A DNA stretch of 20,693 nucleotides from Spirochaeta sp. Its GTDB lineage: Bacteria; Spirochaetota; Spirochaetia; DSM-27196; SLAA01. Location of the stretch: NCBI GenBank assembly GCA_020201015.1, contig JAIVHN010000005.1:1-20693 (forward strand), written 5' to 3'. Under the pieces are notes generated by a model, which saw nothing but the letters and a program-made list of their open reading frames with translations, was not told the DNA's origin and did not search any database. Position numbers and translations under genes: made by a program. This document shows positions 5,995-12,016 of this stretch, in pieces. Every line of letters begins with the position of its first letter. Within the stretch, counting starts at the first letter, position 1.

Positions 5995-7968
5995 ATGGAA
6001 AATGCATATACCCCGGATTTTCAATGGACAAAGGGCTCTCTTGTAGGATCAATGGACGCCTACAGGGAGATGTACGAGCGCAGCATAGCCGACCCTTCCG
6101 CCTTCTGGGCCGAACAGGCGCGCGAGCTGCTGAGCTGGGAGCACGACTTCCACACCGTTGCTGACAACGACATGGAGGCCGGCTCCTTTGCGTGGTTTCT
6201 TGGTGGGCGACTGAATGCCGCCTACAACTGTGTTGACCGCCACGTGGCAACCCGGGGTGAGCAGGTGGCAATTCTCTGGGAGGGCGACAAGCCCGAGGAG
6301 GTGCGTCGCATTACCTACCGCGAACTTCAGCGAGAGGTATCGCGCCTTGCCAACGTCCTGGTGCGTTATGGCGTACGGAAGGGTGACCGCGTAGCCATCT
6401 ACCTACCTATGATACCGGAGGCCGCCTTTGCCATGCTGGCTTGCGCCCGGCTCGGCGTTGTTCACACCGTTGTTTTTGCTGGCTTCAGCGCAGAAGCGCT
6501 GCGCGACCGCATCCTGGACTCCAACGCAGTGGCAGTGATCACTGCCGATGAGGGGCTGCGTGGCGGCAAGCTGATTCCGCTCAAACGCACTGTCGATGAA
6601 GCGATCATGGCAACCCCGAGCGTCCGCAACGTCTTTGTCACCAAGCGCACCGGGACCAAGGTTCCGTTCTTTGCACCTCGCGATGTAGATCTCGACGAGG
6701 CAATGGCCGCCCAACGGCCCTACTGCCCGGTTGAGCCCATGGACGCCGAGGACATTCTCTTTCTGCTCTACACATCAGGCAGCACCGGAAGACCCAAGGG
6801 CATTGCCCACACCACCGCTGGCTACCTGCTCTATACCGCCCTGACCCACCGCTACGTGTTTGACTATCGCGATGGAGACGTGTTTGCCTGCGTCGCGGAT
6901 GTCGGGTGGATTACCGGCCACAGCTATGTCGTGTACGGGCCGCTCCTCAACGGCGCGACAACCTTCATGTTTGAGTCGACCCCGGTATATCCGGATCCAG
7001 GTCGATACTGGGACATGGTGCAGCGGCACCAGATTACACAGTTCTACACCGCACCGACGGCCCTGCGCGCGGTGGCTCGGGAGGGCGACGACTGGGTCAA
7101 GAAGTACGACCGCTCCAGCCTCAGAATTCTCGGAACCGTCGGAGAGCCGATTAATCCTAATACCTGGGAGTGGTACTATAACGTTGTTGGTGAAAAGCGC
7201 TGTGCAATTGTAGACACTTGGTGGCAGACCGAGACGGGCGGCATCATGATCACACCTCTCCCGGGTGCCACTCCAACCAAGCCGGGCTCGGCCACCTTTC
7301 CATTTTTTGGCATTGTACCGGTACTCCTTGACGAACAGGGCGGGGAAATAGAAGGAAACGATGTCGCAGGTTTGCTGGCCATTAAACATCCCTGGCCGAG
7401 CATTGTCAGGACGATACAGGACGACCATCCTCGATTCCTCCAGACCTATCTCAGCCCGTACAAAGGCTACTACTTCACCGGTGACGGCTGCCGACGAGAC
7501 GAGGACGGCTATTACTGGATTACCGGTCGCGTGGATGATGTTATCAACGTGAGCGGGCACCGCATGGGCACCGCCGAGGTCGAGTCGGCGCTGGTTAACC
7601 ACCCTGCCTGCGCCGAGGCAGCAGTAGTAGGGTTCCCGCATGAGATTAAGGGGCAAGGGATTTTTGCGTACGTGGTCATCACCGAAGGCTGGGAGCATAG
7701 CGTCGAACTCGTTGGCGAACTCCGAGGCGAGGTACGCCGCCGCATTGGACCCATTGCAGCACCGGACCATATCCTCATTGCAGAAGGCTTGCCCAAAACG
7801 CGCTCCGGCAAAATCATGCGCCGGATTCTCCGCAAGATTGCCGAGCGCCAACCGGATGCAGTGGGAGATGTCTCAACGCTGGCTGACCCGAGCGTGGTAG
7901 ATGCCCTCGTGCAGGCGCGCATGGCGCTTCCCGACGACTGCCTCACCCTCGCCGGCTGCTTTGATTGA
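5995..7968 (+). CDS. acsA: Acetyl-CoA synthetase (AMP-forming)
   Basis: A 657-residue cytoplasmic enzyme that activates acetate to acetyl-AMP and then acetyl-CoA, the normal family length. The N-terminal part has the family's YERSIADPSAFWAEQA and AAYNCVDRH. The adenylate-forming P-loop-like motif YTSGSTGRPKG is near residue 260, WWQTETGG follows, then YYFTGDGCRRDEDGYYWITGR and DVINVSGHRMGTAE in the hinge and C-terminal region. The catalytic lysine in PKTRSGKIMRR is about residue 606; in homologues it is switched off by acetylation. The start at 5995 matches the family's N-terminal length, although AGG immediately before it is too close to be an ideal ribosome site. The ATG at 6052 is the fallback. 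A propionyl-CoA synthetase is less likely. Confidence 0.95.
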   Translation: MENAYTPDFQWTKGSLVGSMDAYREMYERSIADPSAFWAEQARELLSWEHDFHTVADNDMEAGSFAWFLGGRLNAAYNCVDRHVATRGEQVAILWEGDKPEEVRRITYRELQREVSRLANVLVRYGVRKGDRVAIYLPMIPEAAFAMLACARLGVVHTVVFAGFSAEALRDRILDSNAVAVITADEGLRGGKLIPLKRTVDEAIMATPSVRNVFVTKRTGTKVPFFAPRDVDLDEAMAAQRPYCPVEPMDAEDILFLLYTSGSTGRPKGIAHTTAGYLLYTALTHRYVFDYRDGDVFACVADVGWITGHSYVVYGPLLNGATTFMFESTPVYPDPGRYWDMVQRHQITQFYTAPTALRAVAREGDDWVKKYDRSSLRILGTVGEPINPNTWEWYYNVVGEKRCAIVDTWWQTETGGIMITPLPGATPTKPGSATFPFFGIVPVLLDEQGGEIEGNDVAGLLAIKHPWPSIVRTIQDDHPRFLQTYLSPYKGYYFTGDGCRRDEDGYYWITGRVDDVINVSGHRMGTAEVESALVNHPACAEAAVVGFPHEIKGQGIFAYVVITEGWEHSVELVGELRGEVRRRIGPIAAPDHILIAEGLPKTRSGKIMRRILRKIAERQPDAVGDVSTLADPSVVDALVQARMALPDDCLTLAGCFD

Positions 7969-7976
7969 GGGCATGC

Positions 7977-8231
7977 ATGAACGAGTCGAAAATATCTGTC
8001 TATGTCACGATAACCCGCTTCACGGGACTGGGGCGACATGTGCATGTAGAGATGCGTGAAGAGGTGGCGCCACACGGCGACGGAGAGTTGCGGGTCATGA
8101 GCTTCACGAACCGGGAGCGGGCGCTCGAATGGGTGCGCTACACCTTTGCTCAGACCTTTAACAACGCGACGCACGAACTGGTATTTGCCGAACCAAAAAC
8201 GCGCCAATGGTTCTATCCCGAAGGGGACTAA
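7977..8231 (+). CDS. small protein coupled to acetyl-CoA synthetase
   Basis: An 84-residue protein that I do not recognise. The ATG at 7977 lies 8 nt after the synthetase stop, with GAGGG (7967-7971) as its ribosome site overlapping that stop, so translation is probably coupled. An in-frame TTG at 7965 is less convincing. It begins MNESKISVYVTITRFTGLG, contains MREEVAPHGDGELRVMSF and RALEWVRYTFAQTF, and ends with FAEPKTRQWFYPEGD. It has no signal peptide, membrane segment or cysteines, and reads like a compact alpha/beta domain. Its position suggests a role tied to acetate activation, but that is inference only. Confidence 0.6.
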   Translation: MNESKISVYVTITRFTGLGRHVHVEMREEVAPHGDGELRVMSFTNRERALEWVRYTFAQTFNNATHELVFAEPKTRQWFYPEGD

Positions 8232-8284
8232 CGGCGCTCGACATATTGCATATTGCGGTGGCCTGCGACTCATCTGCGTAACAG

Positions 8285-8943
8285 ATGCGGAGCGTTCTGG
8301 TAACCGCAGGGCGCTTTGAGATAGAGAATACTGTGTACAAGGTAACGACCGTATATAACATGCGCGGCCGCTCACTTCGCGCCGATTTCGAGCAGATTTC
8401 GAGCAGATACAAGAGAACACGCTTCGTGAGGTCAACCATCGGGTTAAAAACCATCTGAACAGCCTTCAGTCAATGCTTTATCTTCAGTTGTTCGAGTCCG
8501 AGGGTGACAGCAAGATTGTGAGCATTCTCACCAACAGCATCAACAGAATTAAGTACATGAGTCGGCTGTACGATAGCTTGCAGAATGTTTTGTCAGTAAC
8601 GAGTATCAGTCTCCCTTGATGTAGAAGATCTCCAGCTTACCGTTGAGCACGGTGTGTCTCTTGGCATCATCCTAAATGAGCTTGCAACAAACAGTCTCAA
8701 GCATGCAATTCCCCAGGGCGGCTCTGGAGCGATATCGATATCGGTGCATAGCACTGGTACCTACATCGAAGCAAGAGTCAGCGACTCCGGCCCGGGAGTG
8801 CCCGCCGACTACCTTGATCAAACGCGTGAGAGCATTGGGATGCAAATTATTAGCGCCATTGTAGGCCAACATAGTGGCGATTTTTTCTTGAGGATCCGGA
8901 GCGCTCACTGTTTGTTGTGCACTTACCCCGTATAAGTAAATAA
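8285..8943 (+). pseudogene. HisKA_2-type sensor histidine kinase, broken in at least three places
   Basis: Reading across frames gives a kinase in order. The end of a PAS-like domain (RFEIENTVYKVTTVYNM) leads to LREVNHRVKNHLNSLQSMLYLQ, the HisKA_2 phospho-acceptor helix with its His. Then come the N box (NELATNSLKHA), the G1 box (DSGPGVP) and a C-terminal FFLEDPERSLFVVHLPRISK. The pieces are in different frames. An exact 11-bp tandem duplication at 8384-8405 shifts the frame before the HisKA_2 helix. At about 8600-8619 the frame ends in TGA and resumes as SLDVEDLQL, with roughly 20-25 residues of the linker missing compared with relatives. At 8881-8886 a run of six T needs one more T to restore the C-terminus. 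An in-frame stop lies just before 8285, so the sensor part is absent too. Sequencing error could explain the T run but hardly all lesions. Confidence 0.85.
8384..8405 (+). repeat. 11-bp tandem duplication inside the kinase pseudogene
   Basis: GATTTCGAGCA occurs twice back to back (8384-8394 and 8395-8405), followed by a further GAT. Removing one copy joins RSLRADFEQI in frame with QENTLREVNHRVKN, which shows that this duplication is the frameshift. Confidence 0.9.
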
Positions 8944-8958
8944 TTAGTTAATTTCTTA

Positions 8959-8987
8959 TTGATATCTACTTATCTCTGTGTTATAGT
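8959..8987 (+). promoter_or_regulatory. sigma-70-type promoter of the secreted flavoprotein gene
   Basis: TTGATA (8959-8964) and TATAGT (8982-8987) are separated by exactly 17 bp, each one mismatch or two from consensus. Transcription would start near 8994, giving a leader of about 43 nt that carries AAGGAG (9023-9028), 8 nt before the ATG at 9037. Confidence 0.75.
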
Positions 8988-9036
8988 AAAGGCAGAGTTA
9001 ATTACTCAGATTAACAACACAAAAGGAGTGTACGTT

Positions 9037-9843
9037 ATGAGAAAAGCAATCTTTATTGCTGCAGCTATTACATTGATCTTTACCGGTGGTGCCGGGCAGC
9101 TATTTGCCGGTGGGGGCCAAGAGGAAGCGGGTTCCGCGTTTGCACCTAACCAGAGCGCAGATGCGTATATCTACATTCACGGCGGGTATATCGGCATAGT
9201 GACGGCACGTACCGACGCAGAGGGCGCGGTCAGCGTTGAGCTCGACGAAGCCTTCTTGCCCCACACACTGGCAGCTGTGGACATGGAAGCAGATGAGTGG
9301 AATGAAGACAACACCGCATGGTACATCGTTCGTGGTGGTCAGAACTACGTAGCAAAATACGTTGAGTACAACGGTACGACCTATGTGGGCACAACGGTTG
9401 GGGAATCAGTGACCTACGTTGCGGCAGACGATGAGGGTGAACCGGTCGGCGGCCAGGACCTTGAACTGCTGATCCTTCGCGGGCAGGACTCAATGGCCCA
9501 GTATGTCGACAGCATTCAGAACGGCGGGTTCGGCATCATGACCGAGTTCGGCGGCACGGTAGAACCTGTAACGACCACAAGCTACGGACAGGTTACCAAG
9601 CGCGGTTCGGAGTACTGGAACTTTGGACTTGGCTGGCAGGGTAATATCGACGCAATGGAGGAGTTCATTGCCGAAAACGGATGGGACTACAACCTTGACA
9701 CTATGTCCCGTGCGGCAGAAGAGGACGAGGATGGCAACCAATACTGGTCTGTTGCAGATGCGGTAACCGGTGCCACCCTCACGGATTTCAAAGACTACTT
9801 CATTAACGTTCAGATGGCAATTGCACAGCTTGAGCGCAACTAG
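9037..9843 (+). CDS. Secreted FMN-binding-motif protein (putative ApbE substrate)
   Basis: A 268-residue exported protein. The ATG at 9037 is chosen because of AAGGAG and because it begins a signal peptide (MRKAIFIAAAITLIFTGGAG, then LFAGGGQEEAG). There is no lipobox cysteine, so the mature protein is probably periplasmic rather than a lipoprotein. Near the C-terminus, DAVTGATLT (from residue 241) fits the flavinylation consensus Dxx(S/T)GA(T/S), in which the ApbE/Ftp flavin transferase links FMN to the last Thr; here that would be Thr247. NqrC, RnfG and PplA carry this motif. The rest is acidic and I cannot match it to a known redox partner. The gene stands alone between its own promoter and terminator. 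A redox or electron-transfer role is inference from the motif. Confidence 0.75.
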   Translation: MRKAIFIAAAITLIFTGGAGQLFAGGGQEEAGSAFAPNQSADAYIYIHGGYIGIVTARTDAEGAVSVELDEAFLPHTLAAVDMEADEWNEDNTAWYIVRGGQNYVAKYVEYNGTTYVGTTVGESVTYVAADDEGEPVGGQDLELLILRGQDSMAQYVDSIQNGGFGIMTEFGGTVEPVTTTSYGQVTKRGSEYWNFGLGWQGNIDAMEEFIAENGWDYNLDTMSRAAEEDEDGNQYWSVADAVTGATLTDFKDYFINVQMAIAQLERN

Positions 9844-9870
9844 TTTGAACGGCTTCAATTAGCCATACAC

Positions 9871-9897
9871 GGCGTGCAGCATACTATGCTGCACGCC
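9871..9897. terminator. strong hairpin terminator between convergent genes
   Basis: GGCGTGCAGCATA (9871-9883) and TATGCTGCACGCC (9885-9897) are perfect complements over 13 bp around a single base, so the real loop is a few bases. TTAAATCTTTAATT follows on the plus strand. It separates the flavoprotein gene from the convergent HD-GYP gene, whose stop codon begins at 9900, and probably stops both. Confidence 0.8.
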
Positions 9898-10743
9898 TTA
9901 AATCTTTAATTGGTGAGCCGGAAGTGCCGCAAGTATGCTGCTCACCGCGCGGCGGTCCGGTTGCGGCATGTACAGAGATGTAGTAACTTCCTGCAGCTCC
10001 AAGTCAAAGGTGTCTCCGCGGCGGTGCATTGTGAATCGGCCGCGACAACTGGGGCACACCGTGTCGCCACCGTCGCCAGCGTCCTCCGGAGGAGCAATAA
10101 CTGGACCACAAACCGGGCAGTCCAGCATTAGATGTTCGTCCGAAGCGTGGCCAAGGACGTGCAAAAGCGAACCTTTCTTGAAGAGACTGTTCATGGCTTC
10201 AGCAACGGACGGATCAAACTGTTGTCCCGCCTCCTGGGTGACGATCGCCAATGCCTGCTCACCGGTCATCCCTGCTCGGTACGGCCGCGTGCTCGTCATC
10301 GCATCAAAAGCATCCGCGACTCCGAGTATTCGGCCAATCACGGTGAGCGACGCCCCGCGTTGCCGGGTGGGATACCCCCCGCCATCGTAGCGCTCGTGGT
10401 GTTCTAAAATTGCCTCACGAACAACAGGAACCAAAGGGTGCTCACCAAGGGCGGCGAGACCGGCCTCCGGATGCTGGTGCATGAGGGCAAACTCGTTATC
10501 TGTCAACGGCCCCATCTTGTTAAGCACCGTGTCGGATATGCCAACCTTACCCAGGTCGTGCACAAGTCCGCCCAGGCGCACAACGAATACATCGTCTTTG
10601 TCCAGTCCCAACTCTTCGGCCAGCAGTTTTCCATATTGGCTGACCCGCCATGCGTGGCCGCCGGTATAGGCATCCCGCGCCTCTACAAACGATGCCATTG
10701 TCAGTAGCGACTCAAGTACTGCGCGTTCAATTTTTACTGTCAT
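9898..10743 (-). CDS. HD-GYP domain phosphodiesterase with C-terminal zinc ribbon
   Basis: A 281-residue protein of the HD-GYP group, which degrades cyclic di-GMP. Domain motifs are HAWRVSQY (His30), the HD pair in VHDLGKVGI (62-63), MHQHPEAG, HHERYDGGGYP (GYP at 123-125) and VADAFDAMTSTRPYR, so the metal ligands and the GYP signature look intact. After about residue 200 comes a short zinc-ribbon-like module, CPVCGP (209-214) and CPSCRGRF (230-237). There is no signal peptide, membrane segment, response-regulator or PAS domain, so input may come through the ribbon or from a partner. The start has only weak GAGA upstream. The role of the ribbon is unknown. Confidence 0.88.
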   Translation of the reverse strand: MTVKIERAVLESLLTMASFVEARDAYTGGHAWRVSQYGKLLAEELGLDKDDVFVVRLGGLVHDLGKVGISDTVLNKMGPLTDNEFALMHQHPEAGLAALGEHPLVPVVREAILEHHERYDGGGYPTRQRGASLTVIGRILGVADAFDAMTSTRPYRAGMTGEQALAIVTQEAGQQFDPSVAEAMNSLFKKGSLLHVLGHASDEHLMLDCPVCGPVIAPPEDAGDGGDTVCPSCRGRFTMHRRGDTFDLELQEVTTSLYMPQPDRRAVSSILAALPAHQLKI

Positions 10744-10765
10744 AGATCTCTAAGCATAGCACATC

Positions 10766-10786
10766 CGGGCGGGTTGTGACCTCCCT
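10766..10786 (+). repeat. 21-bp intergenic repeat, copy 1
   Basis: The core GGGCGGGTTGTGACCTCCC with one flanking base at each end is identical to 17783-17803, about 7 kb away in the same orientation. Both copies lie upstream of a minus-strand gene. It has a weak imperfect dyad (GGGCGG against CCTCCC). Its nature is unknown. Confidence 0.75.
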
Positions 10787-10791
10787 CTTTG

Positions 10792-10923
10792 ATGGTGCGG
10801 CGCCTGGAATTCGAACTGGGCCACGGCGGACGTCTTGGTGACGAACCAGTAATCTACTCGGACCTAAACGGATTCGATACTGCACTCGAGCAGGTCGCAT
10901 CGATCGTGGTTACCCTTCAGTAG
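10792..10923 (+). CDS. unrecognised 43-codon ORF, possibly a fragment
   Basis: Begins MVRRLEFELGHGGRLGDEP and continues VIYSDLNGFDTALEQVASI. No ribosome site precedes the ATG. It abuts, in another frame, the tail of an XRE-type regulator, so it may be a piece of an older gene. I do not recognise it and it may not be expressed. Confidence 0.25.
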   Translation: MVRRLEFELGHGGRLGDEPVIYSDLNGFDTALEQVASIVVTLQ

Positions 10924-10924
10924 C

Positions 10925-11101
10925 CTCCGGAATCATCTCGCTCCTCCGACGCTTGAGCTGGCGTTTTGTATCGCCCGAGCGTTCGGGCGAACAATAGAGG
11001 ATGTCTTCTCGTTCGACAAAGACTTAAAAGGCGGCGCCGCGAGAAAAGCGTCGCCAAGCTCGACGAATATAAGAACAGAACGACGATCATGCCCGGCATG
11101 A
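10925..11101 (+). pseudogene. C-terminal remnant of an XRE/Cro-type regulator
   Basis: The frame reads NHLAPPTLELAFCIARAF then GRTIEDVFSFDKDL. This matches the last helix region of small HTH_3 regulators (typically NPSLELAFKIARLFG and EEIF). The N-terminal half with the DNA-binding helices is missing, no start codon with a ribosome site is present, and the frame runs on past the normal end. It is therefore a truncated remnant of a stand-alone regulator. Confidence 0.65.
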
Positions 11102-11132
11102 CCGACGACCGGTTTTGCAGTTTTGCAATATC

Positions 11133-11161
11133 TTGAAAAACACGTATGTACGTGTTACTAT
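11133..11161 (+). promoter_or_regulatory. toxin-antitoxin promoter with an operator filling its spacer
   Basis: TTGAAA (11133-11138) and TACTAT (11156-11161) are 17 bp apart. The palindrome AACACGTATGTACGTGTT (11139-11156), perfect over 8 bp per arm, fills the spacer. A bound antitoxin would block polymerase, the usual autoregulation of RHH antitoxins. Confidence 0.65.
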
Positions 11162-11198
11162 GTTACGTATTATGTAATTGCGCATCAAGGAGGGCATT

Positions 11199-11423
11199 AT
11201 GCGAAATATCACGCTTTCGTTTCCGGATGACGTCATTAAGCGGGGTAAGGCGTATGCCCACCGTCGGGGTATCTCACTTAACGCGCTCGTGCGCGACGCG
11301 CTGCGACGGGAGATTGAGCAGGAGGAGCAGGATGCCACCGGTGTACTCCTCGATGTAATAGCGTCCACCGGAGGCCGGTCCGCCGGGTGGCGGTGGAGTC
11401 GGGATGAGCTCTACGACCGCTAA
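11199..11423 (+). CDS. Ribbon-helix-helix antitoxin (VapB-type)
   Basis: A 74-residue protein starting MRNITLSFPDDVIKRGKAYA, then RRGISLNALVRDALRREIEQ, a clear RHH/CopG fold for the first ~45 residues. The tail WRWSRDELYDR resembles the toxin-binding ends of VapB proteins. The ATG at 11199 is preceded by a strong AAGGAGGG (11187-11194), so the upstream in-frame ATG at 11178 is not needed. It overlaps the PIN toxin gene by 20 nt, the standard arrangement for coupled antitoxin-toxin expression. It should bind both its own operator and the toxin. Confidence 0.85.
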   Translation: MRNITLSFPDDVIKRGKAYAHRRGISLNALVRDALRREIEQEEQDATGVLLDVIASTGGRSAGWRWSRDELYDR

Positions 11424-11862
11424 ATCGTTTATCGACACCAACGTCCTGGTGTATGCTGGCGACAACGACACGCCAGCCAAACAGCATGTTGCCCGCACGC
11501 TCATCGCAGAGCAGAGTGGGCGGGCGGTCGTCTCGACGCAAGTGCTCCAGGAATACTACGTCGCGGCGACGCGACAGCTTGGTGTCGCGCCCTTGCAAGC
11601 AAAAGAGGTCATCAACGCCGCGATGGCCGCCTTTGAGACGGTCGTCGTTACGCCGGAGATCATCAATCGCGCCGTGGACGGTTCGATCCTGTGGCAGGTA
11701 TCGTTTTGGGACGCCCTCATTCTCGCCTCTGCCGAGGATGCAGCATGTACGGTGGTCTTCTCCGAGGATCTTAATTCCGGGCAGCGATACGGCGGGGTTC
11801 GCGTTGAGAATCCGTTTGACGTCGCGTCACTTTCGAACGGTCCTTCGGGCCGAGATGGTTGA
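11404..11862 (+). CDS. vapC: PIN-domain toxin (VapC-like ribonuclease)
   Basis: A 152-residue PIN-domain protein. The acidic metal-binding residues are visible: Asp11 (FIDTNVLVYA), Glu50 (VLQEYY), Asp103 (SFWDALILASA) and the Glu/Asp pair at 121-122 (FSEDLNSG). VapC toxins cleave tRNA or rRNA and stop translation until the antitoxin binds. It overlaps the RHH gene by 20 nt, so the two form one operon. All catalytic acids are present, so it is probably active. It belongs to the longer VapC group of about 140-150 residues. The RNA target cannot be predicted. Confidence 0.88.
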   Translation: MSSTTAKSFIDTNVLVYAGDNDTPAKQHVARTLIAEQSGRAVVSTQVLQEYYVAATRQLGVAPLQAKEVINAAMAAFETVVVTPEIINRAVDGSILWQVSFWDALILASAEDAACTVVFSEDLNSGQRYGGVRVENPFDVASLSNGPSGRDG

Positions 11863-11974
11863 GCTGGGCCACGCCTGTGATACGGGCCGAAACCTGGATA
11901 AGTACTACCGCTCCGTTGTCGCGCTTATCCGGTACGGCTATCGCGAGCACTTTGTCTGGACAATCAACCGCTAA
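11855..11974 (+). CDS. unrecognised 39-residue ORF after the toxin gene
   Basis: It overlaps the toxin stop by 8 nt and reads MVELGHACDTGRNLDKYYRS, then VVALIRYGYREHFVWTINR. No ribosome site is evident, although coupling to the toxin gene is possible. It could be a small third gene or a fragment; I do not recognise it. Confidence 0.25.
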   Translation: MVELGHACDTGRNLDKYYRSVVALIRYGYREHFVWTINR

Positions 11975-12016
11975 TCGATGCATCTGTCACCACTTCCGCA
12001 AACCCTGGTCAGTCCT

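Larger units (their letters stand above)
10744..11198. other. intergenic accessory stretch with gene fragments
   Basis: This 455-bp gap between the HD-GYP and antitoxin genes holds the 21-bp repeat at 10766, an unrecognised 43-codon ORF, the tail of an XRE-type regulator and the toxin-antitoxin promoter. No complete conventional gene is visible. The mix of fragments suggests past insertion and deletion. Confidence 0.55.

Noticed and set aside
6775..7851. 358-codon open frame antisense to acetyl-CoA synthetase
   Set aside because: It lies wholly inside a well-conserved gene in the opposite strand, has no recognisable domain or ribosome site, and is explained by the host gene's codon bias.
7512..8435. 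307-codon minus-strand open frame spanning the end of acsA, the small gene and the kinase remnant
   Set aside because: It is a shadow across three plus-strand reading frames, with a Ser/Arg/Pro-rich, low-information translation.
10972..10989. Hairpin CGCCCGA/TCGGGCG with a GCGT loop
   Set aside because: It falls in the IARAFG part of the XRE remnant, has no T run and is explained by former coding sequence.
11112..11127. Tandem GTTTTGCA pair as a CRISPR or iteron start
   Set aside because: Only two short copies without spacers or further repeats; probably chance or a minor promoter-upstream feature.
11838..11852. Hairpin CGGTCC/GGGCCG around TTC near the toxin gene end
   Set aside because: Short stem with a wobble pair inside coding sequence and no T tract, so not called as a terminator.
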